In this document: piece after piece, positions 56,913 through 64,000 of the stretch
Position numbering within the stretch: the first letter of the stretch is position 1
Layout of the letters: every line of letters begins with the position of its first letter
Assembly: GCF_036226525.1 (NCBI RefSeq)
Contig: NZ_CP108487.1
Span: 6,014,001 to 6,078,000 of the forward strand
Direction: 5' to 3'
DNA: 64,000 bases
From: Kribbella sp. NBC_01245
Lineage (GTDB): Bacteria; Actinomycetota; Actinomycetes; Propionibacteriales; Kribbellaceae
Program-made: the position numbers and the translations under genes
The notes under the pieces: generated by a model
Database searches by the model: none
Told to the model about the DNA's origin: nothing
Seen by the model: the letters and a program-made list of their open reading frames with translations, nothing else

Positions 56913-58109
56913 GTGCCGGAGATGCGAGTCATCGGCCTGATGTCCGGCACGTCGTACGACGCGATCGACGCGGCGGCGGCAGACCTCCGGATCGAGAACG
57001 GCACCCTCGTCATGCAGCCGCTCGGTCTGCTGAGTGCGCCGTACCCGCCTTCGGTTCGCGAGGCGCTGGCGGCCGCGCTACCCCCGGCCGCGACGACCAT
57101 GCAGGACGTGTGCCGCCTCGACACCGCCATCGGTCAGGCGTTCGCGGCTGTCGCCCGGCAGGCGATCGAGCAGCTCGGCGGCGGTACGGCGGACCTGATC
57201 GCCTCGCACGGGCAGACCGTCTACCACTGGGTGGAGGACTCGCAGGTCCACGGCACGCTCCAGCTCGGCCAGGCCGCCTGGATCGCCGAGGCGACGGGTG
57301 TGCCGGTGGTGTCGGACTTCCGCACTCGGGATGTCGCGGCCGGCGGCCAGGGTGCGCCTTTGGTCAGCCTGATCGACGTGCTCTGGCTTCGCGGCCGCAG
57401 CGGTACGCCGGTCGCGCTCAACCTGGGCGGTATCGCCAACGTGACGGTCGTTCCGCTCGATGGCGAGCCTGTCGCGTTCGACACCGGGCCCGCGAACGCG
57501 CTGCTCGACGCGGCCGTGCTGGACCTCACCGCCGGCCGCGCCTCGTACGACGCGGATGGCGCGATGGCCGCGCGTGGCCGGGTGCACGAGGTGTTGCTGG
57601 AGCGCCTGCTGGCCGAGCCGTACTACGCACGCCGTGGACCGAAGAGCACGGGCAAAGAGTTGTTCCACCTGCCGTATCTGGCCGCTGCGATGAACGGCCT
57701 CGAGGTGATTCCGGCGGACGATCTGGTGGCGACGTTGACCGCGTTGACCGTACGGACGGTGGCCGACGCCGTACGCGCGCATGGCGGCACTGAGGTCATC
57801 GCATCCGGCGGCGGCACGCGCAATCCGGTGCTGATGAACCGGCTTGCAGCGGAGCTGGGCGGCATTCCTCTGCGTACGACGGACGAGCTCGGCCTGCCGT
57901 CGGCCGCCAAGGAGGCCTACGCCTTCGCCGTACTGGGTTTCCTGACCCTGCACGGCTTACCGGCCACAGTGCCCAGTTGTACGGGCGCCCGCCACGCAAG
58001 CATCCTCGGCTCCATCACTCCCGCCAGAGGTCCACTACCCGCCATACCGCTTGTGGCCCCTCCAACCCGTCTAGTGGTGGCTCAAGAGGCTCAGGCCCGT
58101 CGGAACTAG
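56913..58109 (+). CDS. anmK: Anhydro-N-acetylmuramic acid kinase
   Basis: A 398-aa ATPase-fold kinase (ASKHA superfamily) that opens and phosphorylates anhydroMurNAc to MurNAc-6-phosphate in peptidoglycan recycling. It starts with VIGLMSGTSYDAID, the phosphate loop of AnmK, and keeps the substrate/ATP segments ASHGQTVYHW, VSDFRTRDVAAGGQGAPL, NLGGIANVTV, FDTGPANALLD and VIASGGGTRNPVLM. GTG 56913 follows GAGGG. Its stop overlaps the convergent DUF427 gene by 4 nt. The adjacent MHS transporter may take up a wall fragment, but this is inference. Confidence 0.92.
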   Translation: MPEMRVIGLMSGTSYDAIDAAAADLRIENGTLVMQPLGLLSAPYPPSVREALAAALPPAATTMQDVCRLDTAIGQAFAAVARQAIEQLGGGTADLIASHGQTVYHWVEDSQVHGTLQLGQAAWIAEATGVPVVSDFRTRDVAAGGQGAPLVSLIDVLWLRGRSGTPVALNLGGIANVTVVPLDGEPVAFDTGPANALLDAAVLDLTAGRASYDADGAMAARGRVHEVLLERLLAEPYYARRGPKSTGKELFHLPYLAAAMNGLEVIPADDLVATLTALTVRTVADAVRAHGGTEVIASGGGTRNPVLMNRLAAELGGIPLRTTDELGLPSAAKEAYAFAVLGFLTLHGLPATVPSCTGARHASILGSITPARGPLPAIPLVAPPTRLVVAQEAQARRN

Positions 58110-58909
58110 CTCCACGGGGTTACCGGACGCTTGTGCCGCTCTCCGTCAACCTCAAGGTCCAGTCGCTCGGTGAAGAACGCGACGCGCCCGGCGATTCGCT
58201 GCATTCCGTCCAGCGGGTCCTGGTACGTCCAGGCGATATTCGGTGCTGATTCGCCGACCGACCAGTACGTCGCGTGTCCCTTGTACGCGCACGTCGTCCG
58301 CCGATCACTGTGCTGGAGCAACGCCATCCGGACGTCCTCGGGCGGCAGGTAGTACCGCGTTGGCAGGAACGTCTCGAACAGCATCAGCGGCCGGTGCGAA
58401 TCGGCCAGCGTCATGCCGTCGAGCTCGATCCGGATGTGCCGCGACGAATTGAGCAGGTCGATCCGTTTGCGTGGATCCCGAGGGTGGCCGAGGACCGGTT
58501 CGTCCTCCTCGAGCCACTCGTCGAAGGCCTTCCAGTCGAGCAGTACGTAACCGTCCAGGTCGGGGTCGTCGGGCTTGAACCCGGCCGCGGCGCAGTCGCC
58601 GATGTCGTACGTCGTACCCGGACACGTGTGCACGGCGAACGCGGTGCTCGGGTCCAACACAGGGACGTCGATCAGCTGCACCGGGTTCTCCTCGGCCGAT
58701 GGCGCGGGCACCTCGGTGAGCTCCGCGGCGATGTCGGACGGCGGCACGGCGTACTGCGGGACCACCCGGCGGGGCTCCCAGACGAGCCGGGCCTGAACGC
58801 TGTCGACCAGTGTCCGGCCGTTCTTCCGGGCCCGAACGTGCTTCCTGGTCGGATGGAATCGAAGCGAAGGCAACGAGCTGCGGTACTCGTCGGCGAGCCG
58901 AAGCGCCAT
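58106..58909 (-). CDS. DUF427 domain protein (two domains)
   Basis: A 267-aa protein of two beta-barrel DUF427 units: one at ~15-150 (VRARKNGRTLVDSVQARLVW and the later VLLDWKAFDEWLEED) and one at ~165-267 (IRIELDGMTLADSHRPLMLF, RYYLPPEDVRM, TCAYKGHATYWSV). DUF427 proteins are small cupin-like units of unknown activity. Duplication within the chain is common in actinobacteria. It is convergent with anmK. Confidence 0.82.
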   Translation of the reverse strand: MALRLADEYRSSLPSLRFHPTRKHVRARKNGRTLVDSVQARLVWEPRRVVPQYAVPPSDIAAELTEVPAPSAEENPVQLIDVPVLDPSTAFAVHTCPGTTYDIGDCAAAGFKPDDPDLDGYVLLDWKAFDEWLEEDEPVLGHPRDPRKRIDLLNSSRHIRIELDGMTLADSHRPLMLFETFLPTRYYLPPEDVRMALLQHSDRRTTCAYKGHATYWSVGESAPNIAWTYQDPLDGMQRIAGRVAFFTERLDLEVDGERHKRPVTPWS

Positions 58910-58943
58910 GCTTCACCATCGGCCGGTGTGGCCCGCCGGTCAA

Positions 58944-58949
58944 TAGGAT
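58944..58949 (+). promoter_or_regulatory. -10 box (TAGGAT), leaderless start
   Basis: TAGGAT is 6 nt before GTG 58956 and no SD is present. Confidence 0.45.
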
Positions 58950-58955
58950 CACCCC

Positions 58956-59843
58956 GTGACCATCACCAGTGAGATCCAGGTCGACGGACGTCCGGCTCTG
59001 CTCACCGTGCCGGCGGATGGGCCGGTCCGGGCGGGAGTCGTCGCCTTACATGGGTCCGGTAACCCGTCGCACGCGCAGCCGATCTTCGAGCACCTCGCGC
59101 AGGTCGCGGCGCCGCTCGGCTATGCCGTCTTGTCCTTCGAACGTGCGGCCTGGGATGCGGACGACGTGGACGTGCCGTTCACGGTGCAGACGGCCGGGGC
59201 CGTCACGGCGTACCAGCGGCTGCAGAGCCGGTACGACGTGCCGATCGGGTTCTGGGGTGTGAGCCAGGGGACTTGGATCGAGGCGATGGCCTCGCTCGAA
59301 CTGCCGGACGTCGCGTTCCTGGTGATGCTCGGTTGTTCCGGGGTCAGCCCGGCCGAGCAGATGCGTCATGCGACGGCTGAACTGATGCGCCGCAACGGGT
59401 ACGACGCTGAGGCCGTCGCTGAGGCTGTGGGAGTCCGTGATGCCGTGGCGGAGCTTCTGCGCGGCAAGGCGGACCGTGCCGAGGTGGACGCGCTGTTGCT
59501 GGCCAAGTCGGTTGAGCCGTGGTTTGAGCTCACTGGGCTGCCTGTCGATCTGGGGTCGCCACTGCCGGTGTGGCACGAGGTGGACTTCGATTCGGAGGCG
59601 CTGTACTCGCAGGTGACGTGCCCGGTGCTGCTGATCCATGGCGCCGAGGAGGAGAACCTGCCCGTGCCGGAAACTCTGGCCGTCTGGAAGCGTGCTGCCG
59701 AGATCTCTGGCAACAAGTCCGTAGAGACCGCACTGATTCCTGGAGTCGGCCACTGGCCCGGGACCCCGTCGCGAACTCTTGAGGGCATTAGTCCGGCCTA
59801 TGGGGACATACTGCGCTCCTACCTCGCGGCGAAGCTGCCTTGA
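58956..59843 (+). CDS. Alpha/beta hydrolase (dienelactone hydrolase / BAAT-like)
   Basis: A 295-aa cytoplasmic alpha/beta hydrolase. HGSGNPSHAQP holds the oxyanion loop, the nucleophile is the Ser of WGVSQGTWIEA, the acid is in IHGAEEENLPV and the base His in VGHWPGTPSR. It may cleave an ester, lactone or thioester; substrate unknown. A 34-nt gap with a Shine-Dalgarno sequence precedes the MerR-clamp gene, so co-transcription is possible. Confidence 0.8.
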   Translation: MTITSEIQVDGRPALLTVPADGPVRAGVVALHGSGNPSHAQPIFEHLAQVAAPLGYAVLSFERAAWDADDVDVPFTVQTAGAVTAYQRLQSRYDVPIGFWGVSQGTWIEAMASLELPDVAFLVMLGCSGVSPAEQMRHATAELMRRNGYDAEAVAEAVGVRDAVAELLRGKADRAEVDALLLAKSVEPWFELTGLPVDLGSPLPVWHEVDFDSEALYSQVTCPVLLIHGAEEENLPVPETLAVWKRAAEISGNKSVETALIPGVGHWPGTPSRTLEGISPAYGDILRSYLAAKLP

Positions 59844-59877
59844 CCTTCGAGTTGGTTGAGGGCTGAGGGTTTGGGGC

Positions 59878-60909
59878 GTGACCGAACAACTGCTCACCAT
59901 CAGCTCATTCGCCCGCCTGGTCGGGCTCACGCCGAGCGCGCTGCGGTTCTACGACGACTGTGGGCTGCTGCAGCCCGCTGAGGTCGATGAGGGCAACGGC
60001 TATCGCTACTACTCGCCTGAGCAGGAAGCGCGGGCCACGATGCTCCGGGATCTGCGCGAGATCGACCTGCCGCTGGCCGACGTGCGCGTCGTACTCGACT
60101 CCGGGCCATTGGCCGCGGCCGAGGTCATCCGGACTCACCTGCGCTCGATCGAACTTCGCGCCGAGGCCGCTCGGCAGGCCGCCGCCCGGATTCTCGCGGG
60201 AGGTGCCGACTCGGCGACGAGCGTCACCTTGGGTGGGGCCGAGCTTGCCAGTGCGATTCGGCAGGTCTCGCCGTCGGCGGCGACGTCTGCGTCGAAGTTT
60301 CCGGCGCTGACCTGCGTTTTGCTGGAGATCGGGCCGGATGAGGTCAAGCTCGTCGCCACTGATCGCTATCGGCTCTCTGTGCGCCAGCTGCATCCGAAGG
60401 CGTTCAGTGGTACGGGTTGCTCGGTGTTGTTGCCCGCGACGTCGCTCACCGAGCTCATCCGGACGCTGGCGGCGGAGCCTGAGGTAAAGATCGACGTGAC
60501 TGCCGACGGCGTCGCGATCGGCTCGGCGGTGCTGACGCCTGCGGCCGGCGAGTATCCCGCTTATCAAGCGATCCTCGACGGTCTCGATGCGCCGACGACC
60601 CGGCTCTTCGTCAATCGGCTCGCGCTGCTGGCGACGCTCGAGACGGTCACCGGGGATCTCGTTCTAATGACAACTCCGGTTGGTCTTACTGTCGCGGGCT
60701 CGGAACAAGAGATTGAGGTTGACGCGATCTGCACCGGTACGCCCGTCCGGGTCGGCTTCGATGCGATGCTGCTCGGGTCCGCCTTGTCCGCGAGCGTCGG
60801 GCCCGACGTACTGCTGGAGATCGGTGCCGTCGATCGCCCGGTCGTCGTTCGATCGGCGGACCAGGGCACGTTCACCACGTTGGTGATGCCGATCCGCCTG
60901 GACGCGTGA
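59878..60909 (+). CDS. MerR-type DNA-binding domain fused to a DNA polymerase III beta-clamp-like module
   Basis: A 343-aa protein. Residues 1-75 are a MerR winged helix (LLTISSFARLVGLTPSALRF, then GNGYRYYSPEQ), followed by a helix (~76-108) as in other MerR dimers. From 115 on it resembles sliding-clamp domain II (AELASAIRQVSP, FPALTCVLLEIG, LVATDRYRLSVRQL, PAAGEYPAYQAIL), and 240-343 domain III, ending TTLVMPIRLDA like the VMPMRL end of DnaN. Domain I is absent. In DnaN the pocket for partner peptides lies between II and III and uses TDxxRL and the MPxRL tail, both present. Regulatory role is inferred. The MFS gene begins in a GTGA overlap. Confidence 0.8.
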   Translation: MTEQLLTISSFARLVGLTPSALRFYDDCGLLQPAEVDEGNGYRYYSPEQEARATMLRDLREIDLPLADVRVVLDSGPLAAAEVIRTHLRSIELRAEAARQAAARILAGGADSATSVTLGGAELASAIRQVSPSAATSASKFPALTCVLLEIGPDEVKLVATDRYRLSVRQLHPKAFSGTGCSVLLPATSLTELIRTLAAEPEVKIDVTADGVAIGSAVLTPAAGEYPAYQAILDGLDAPTTRLFVNRLALLATLETVTGDLVLMTTPVGLTVAGSEQEIEVDAICTGTPVRVGFDAMLLGSALSASVGPDVLLEIGAVDRPVVVRSADQGTFTTLVMPIRLDA

Positions 60910-62276
60910 GCACCGCCGTACGACAGCAGGCTCTGCCGCGGTCCTTCCAGTACTGGCTGGCCGCTGCCTCGCTGTCCACCTTCGGGGATGTCGTGCTCTA
61001 CTTCGCCCTCGGCTGGGCCGCCACCGGGATCAGCCCGGGCCTGGCCGGAATGGTCCTGACCTGTGTCGTCATTCCGCGCGCCACCCTGTTCATCCTCGGC
61101 GGCGTAATCGGGGACCGGCTGGGCCCGCGCCGGGTGATGATCGCGGGGGATGCCCTCCTCTGCGGCCTGACGCTGCTGCTGGCCGGGGTGGTCGCCGTGC
61201 CCGGGGTGAGCCCGGCCGTACTGTTGATCACCGCCTTGCTCATCGGTTGCGTTGACGCCTTCTACTTGCCGGCCGCAGGAGCCTTTCCACGGCTTTTCGC
61301 CACGGACGAACAGTTGCCCAGGGCAATGGCTTTGCGCGGCACGACGAGTCAGGCCATCACGCTGGCCGGCGGGCCGTTGGCCGGTCTGCTGGTGGCGGCC
61401 ACCGGGTTGGTCGGCGCCTTCTTCATCGATTCGCTCAGTTTTGCCGTCTGCCTGGTGGTGATCGTTCTGATCAGGCCGCCCTATTCGACGCCGCCGCCGA
61501 CCGGTCCCGCGGTGTCCGTGCTCGCGTCCGCGCGGGACGGTCTCCGTACGGCCTGGTCGGATCCGATGTTGCGCAGCATCCTCGTCGCGGTTGGGCTCGT
61601 CGCCGCCTTCGTACTGCCCGTGTTGTCGCTCTGCATCCCGTTGCTGGCGCGATTCCACGGATGGGGGCCGGCCACGGCGGGGTTCATCTCCGGATCGTCC
61701 ACGGCCGGGGCGCTGCTGGTCACGGTCGTGGTCGCTCGCCGCGGAAGCTTCCGCCGAGCCGGCCTGGTCACCGGAATCGCGCCGCTGGTCATCGCGATGG
61801 GTATGGCCGCACTGGCCTTCTCCGCCACCCCGGCGATCGCTGTCGCGGCGGCGTTCGTCCAGGGCAGCGGGATCGGCCTGTTCACCGCGCATATGGGGCC
61901 GCTGTTCGTCGCCGCCACGCCACCCACCCACTTGATCCGGCTGCAGTCTCTGCTGGGCTTGGTGCAAACCCTTCCGCTACTGGTCGCCAACAACCTCATC
62001 GGTGCGGCGTCCGCCCGGACGAGTCCGCAATGGGCTCTGCTCGGTTGCGCTGTCGCCACGACGTTCGCCGCGCTCGCGCTGCTCTCCACCGGCCGCCTTC
62101 GCTCCGTTGGTCGCGAGGTGGACGGCGATGGCGCTGACAGTCCAGACCCCGGCCAGCGCAGCCATGGGGACGAGGTCGCCGCTCTCCTCGTGGAACAGGC
62201 CGAGCAGGGCGAGGTTGACGGCGGTGTGCAGGACGGTCGCGATGGCCAGGTTCGCGCCGCGGGCCGATCGCAATAG
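60906..62276 (+). CDS. MFS transporter co-translated with the MerR-clamp gene
   Basis: A 456-aa MFS protein with twelve helices to about residue 398, of the type with FGDVVLYFALGWAATG and GGVIGDRLGPRRVM (the drug-exporter/enterobactin-export-like subgroup). The remaining ~58 residues (REVDGDGADSPDPGQ...) are hydrophilic and antisense to the convergent CPBP gene, so they are probably not a domain. GTG 60906 overlaps the MerR stop by 4 nt. Likely an exporter under control of the MerR-clamp protein. Confidence 0.82.
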   Translation: MSTAVRQQALPRSFQYWLAAASLSTFGDVVLYFALGWAATGISPGLAGMVLTCVVIPRATLFILGGVIGDRLGPRRVMIAGDALLCGLTLLLAGVVAVPGVSPAVLLITALLIGCVDAFYLPAAGAFPRLFATDEQLPRAMALRGTTSQAITLAGGPLAGLLVAATGLVGAFFIDSLSFAVCLVVIVLIRPPYSTPPPTGPAVSVLASARDGLRTAWSDPMLRSILVAVGLVAAFVLPVLSLCIPLLARFHGWGPATAGFISGSSTAGALLVTVVVARRGSFRRAGLVTGIAPLVIAMGMAALAFSATPAIAVAAAFVQGSGIGLFTAHMGPLFVAATPPTHLIRLQSLLGLVQTLPLLVANNLIGAASARTSPQWALLGCAVATTFAALALLSTGRLRSVGREVDGDGADSPDPGQRSHGDEVAALLVEQAEQGEVDGGVQDGRDGQVRAAGRSQ

Positions 62277-62810
62277 CGCGCCGAGGACGACCGAGATCGC
62301 GACGGCCATCACGACGAACAGGGTCATGTACGCCAACCCTTGGGCGAAGCCGCCGATGTGCCAGAAACCCCAGAGCAGACCGACGATCAGCGACGAGCGC
62401 AGCACGGTGAAACGTGTCTGCAGGTAGGGCTGGAGGTACGCGCGCCAGCCCAGCTCCTCACCGGCTGAGCCGATCGTCATGGTCAGCACCAGCGCCCACC
62501 AGGGAAAGGCCGGCGCGGTCCGGATCGGCTCTCCGGCGATCAGCAGCACGGCCGCCGTGACCAGCATCGCGGCGGCCGTGATGCCGACGGCCAGTCCGGA
62601 CCGGGCGAGCATCGGCCCGACCGGCGTGAAGCGGGCTGCGACGCGCGTGCTCCTTCGGAAGAGCAGCCACATCACGCCGACTCCCAGGGCGGGCGCGAAC
62701 TGAACCAGCTGGAGGAGATCGGGATCCGGTCCGGCCGAGGTCTGCAATGCGACCAGGCCACCGGAGAACAGGAGAGTGACCAGATAGAAGGCGAATACCT
62801 TGACGAACAT
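61977..62810 (-). CDS. CPBP family intramembrane glutamic endopeptidase
   Basis: A 277-aa membrane protease of the CAAX/bacteriocin-processing type. Catalytic residues are in EELGWRAYLQPY (E118, E119, R123), FWHIGG (H151) and HTAVN (H195, N199). Eight helices are predicted to ~235. The last ~42 residues (GGEQRERGERRGDSATEQSP) are hydrophilic and antisense to the end of the MFS gene. It lies 9 nt downstream of the TetR gene on the same strand and is probably controlled by it. Confidence 0.85.
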   Translation of the reverse strand: MFVKVFAFYLVTLLFSGGLVALQTSAGPDPDLLQLVQFAPALGVGVMWLLFRRSTRVAARFTPVGPMLARSGLAVGITAAAMLVTAAVLLIAGEPIRTAPAFPWWALVLTMTIGSAGEELGWRAYLQPYLQTRFTVLRSSLIVGLLWGFWHIGGFAQGLAYMTLFVVMAVAISVVLGALLRSARGANLAIATVLHTAVNLALLGLFHEESGDLVPMAALAGVWTVSAIAVHLATNGAKAAGGEQRERGERRGDSATEQSPLRTRPGGRRTDEVVGDQ

Positions 62811-62819
62811 GGCGGATTC

Positions 62820-63413
62820 CTAAGACGCAGAAGGCCGGTGGGGGGCCAGCAGTTGATCGAGCTGGCCGGACAGGAAGTCGGTCAACGTGCCCCAGCCGTT
62901 GACCGCCCAGATGATGAGCGCGCCCTGGAACATCACCAGTACGGCCTTCGCGAGCTCAGCCGGATCCACCTCGCGCTCAAGTTCACCCGCGGCCTGGGCC
63001 GCGCGGAGTAGGCGCTCGCAGCCGTCGACGATGGCCGCGTGGTTCTGCATCGCGTAGGTACGGAACTCCGCATCGTTCACGTCGAGCTGGACGAAGCCCA
63101 GCCCGTTGCCGAGATGCTCGCGCTTGTCGATATGCACAACGCTCGAGATCGCCGCATCCCGCAAGGCCGCGAGTGGCGAGTCGTTCCGGGCCTCGGCCTG
63201 CGCGAAGGCCTGGCGCGCGGCCCCCACCGAGCGGGCGGCGGACGCGAGCAACAGCCCCCGCTTGGACCCGAACCGCTGCATCAACGTGGACGGCGCCAGC
63301 CCGGCGAGCTTGCCGACGGCCGCCAGCGTGAGACCGGCCGGTCCACGCTCGGCCAGCACTCGCCGGGTCGCCTCGAGAACGACCTCGTCATCGATCGTGC
63401 GCGGTCGTGCCAT
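62820..63413 (-). CDS. TetR family regulator
   Basis: A 197-aa regulator. ATG 63413 has GGGAG 5 nt upstream and opens with ARPRTIDDEVVLEATRRVLA. The helix-turn-helix continues in LTLAAVGKLAGLAPSTLMQR. The C-terminal helical domain (HLGNGLGFVQLDVNDAEFRT) is of the TetR_C type. An inverted repeat upstream (63427-63448) is its likely operator. It heads the CPBP protease gene. Confidence 0.83.
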   Translation of the reverse strand: MARPRTIDDEVVLEATRRVLAERGPAGLTLAAVGKLAGLAPSTLMQRFGSKRGLLLASAARSVGAARQAFAQAEARNDSPLAALRDAAISSVVHIDKREHLGNGLGFVQLDVNDAEFRTYAMQNHAAIVDGCERLLRAAQAAGELEREVDPAELAKAVLVMFQGALIIWAVNGWGTLTDFLSGQLDQLLAPHRPSAS

Positions 63414-63426
63414 TCCGGCTCCCGAG

Positions 63427-63448
63427 TTTATGAACGGCCATTCGTTAA
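63427..63448. promoter_or_regulatory. Imperfect palindrome upstream of the TetR gene
   Basis: TTTATGAACG-GC-CATTCGTTAA matches as an inverted repeat at 7 of 10 positions, 13 nt before the ATG at 63413. Its size and place fit a TetR autoregulatory operator. Confidence 0.4.
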
Positions 63449-63557
63449 CTCCGAAACCGTAGCAGACCCTCAACAGATCGGCCCGACGACGCTAGGGTCA
63501 TGCCCGCTGGTGCCACTGGGTCCGGGGCCGGCACGTCGTAACTCGGGGAGCATTTCC

Positions 63558-64000
63558 ATGCGTTTCGTCCGCATCGCTCTGGGGCTTTCGTTCGCCCTGA
63601 TCGGTCTGCTGACCGCGATCGTCGCCGCCGTGATCGGGTTCTTCCTGATCGGGCCGGATGACACCGTCTGGTCGCCGGAGCAACAGCTGAAGACACCGGG
63701 CACGGCCGCGATCAGCGCGCCGGAGCTGCTGAACCGGCATGGGCCGACACTGCAGGTGAGCGCCCGGCAGACCGCCGGCGATCGACCGCTCTTCGTTGGC
63801 GTCGCGCGCGATCTGGACGTCGCCAGCTATCTGCAGGGCGTTCGCCACCTGGAGATCGACCACGTCCAGTTGCCGATGCACCTGGGTGGGGTCGAGGTGA
63901 ACACAGAGACGCGTGCCGTCCCGCCGCCGACCGGCCCCGACTGGTGGGTGGCGCGCGGCGACCGCTCGCTGACCTGGCCGATCGCCGACGGCCCGTACGA
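63558..64000 (+). CDS. Membrane-anchored protein, N-terminal part
   Basis: Open from ATG 63558 (GGGGAG 8 nt upstream) to the window edge, 147 codons so far. One N-terminal transmembrane helix (LGLSFALIGLLTAIVAAVIG) is followed by an external domain (KTPGTAAISAPELLNRHGPT, LFVGVARDLDVASYLQGVRH, WWVARGDRSLTWPIADGPY). Family not recognised. The end lies outside the window. It is divergent from the TetR gene. Confidence 0.75.
   Translation, partial: MRFVRIALGLSFALIGLLTAIVAAVIGFFLIGPDDTVWSPEQQLKTPGTAAISAPELLNRHGPTLQVSARQTAGDRPLFVGVARDLDVASYLQGVRHLEIDHVQLPMHLGGVEVNTETRAVPPPTGPDWWVARGDRSLTWPIADGPY

Noticed and set aside
1-64000. tRNA, rRNA, integrase, transposase or phage genes
   Set aside because: I looked for T-loop motifs, rRNA-like stretches and recombinase signatures and recognised none; a tRNAscan or profile search would be decisive.

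Overview
This window is chromosomal DNA of a high-GC actinobacterium. GTG starts are common, stop/start overlaps of ATGA or GTGA link many genes, -10 boxes have the form TANNNT, and several genes seem to start with no leader. Gene content (AfsR/SARP regulator, DrrAB-type exporter, a sugar ABC importer lacking its own ATPase, PaaN, MHS transporter, many TetR genes) and frequent GTAC-containing codon pairs suggest Kribbella or a related Propionibacteriales genus; the genus is inference. I saw no rRNA, tRNA, CRISPR array, phage or transposase gene.

Layout. 1-9.1 kb: end of an amidinotransferase-family gene, hisC-like aminotransferase and SDR, a secreted Leu-Pro-rich protein behind a structured leader, an EamA exporter, and a three-gene 2-oxoacid dehydrogenase operon. 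9.1-14.8 kb: secreted subtilase, GntR-MFS pair, DrrAB exporter. 14.8-23.5 kb: lipase and acyl-CoA ligase divergent from a TetR gene, a giant AfsR-type regulator divergent from a beta-lactamase-fold hydrolase, and a DinB protein. 23.7-34 kb: acyl-CoA/aromatic catabolism: an SDR-reductase-ligase operon with a divergent TetR gene and operators, then paaI-thiolase-paaK divergent from paaN around a 164-nt palindrome. 34-45.5 kb: serine hydrolase, flavin reductase, alcohol dehydrogenase, two related secreted proteins, sugar ABC importer, unknown 537-aa protein, NHLRC2-like thioredoxin/NHL protein. 45.5-52.5 kb: small membrane protein, DUF4097-type protein, a three-gene cluster of paralogous membrane proteins, acyl-CoA dehydrogenase, histidine phosphatase. 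52.5-58.9 kb: sigma factor with partner, EndoH-like GH18, MHS transporter, AnmK, DUF427 protein. 58.9-64 kb: hydrolase, a MerR regulator fused to a DNA sliding-clamp-like module with a coupled MFS gene, CPBP protease, TetR, and a truncated membrane protein.

Most notable observations: (1) the MerR/sliding-clamp fusion at 59878-60909, which keeps only clamp domains II and III, the two that form the peptide-binding pocket; (2) three overlapping genes at 46772-49856 that share an extracytoplasmic domain, two of them also sharing a cytoplasmic Cys/His domain; (3) a dispersed family of intergenic palindromes (14.7, 28.8-29.1, 36.2, 54.4 kb, with a half copy at 23.6 kb) whose arms share a TTGCGTTNATTCGTC-type core and stay self-complementary while differing between copies; (4) a 164-nt nested palindrome between paaI and paaN; and (5) a 73-aa secreted protein that is a signal peptide joined to the last ~44 residues of its neighbour.
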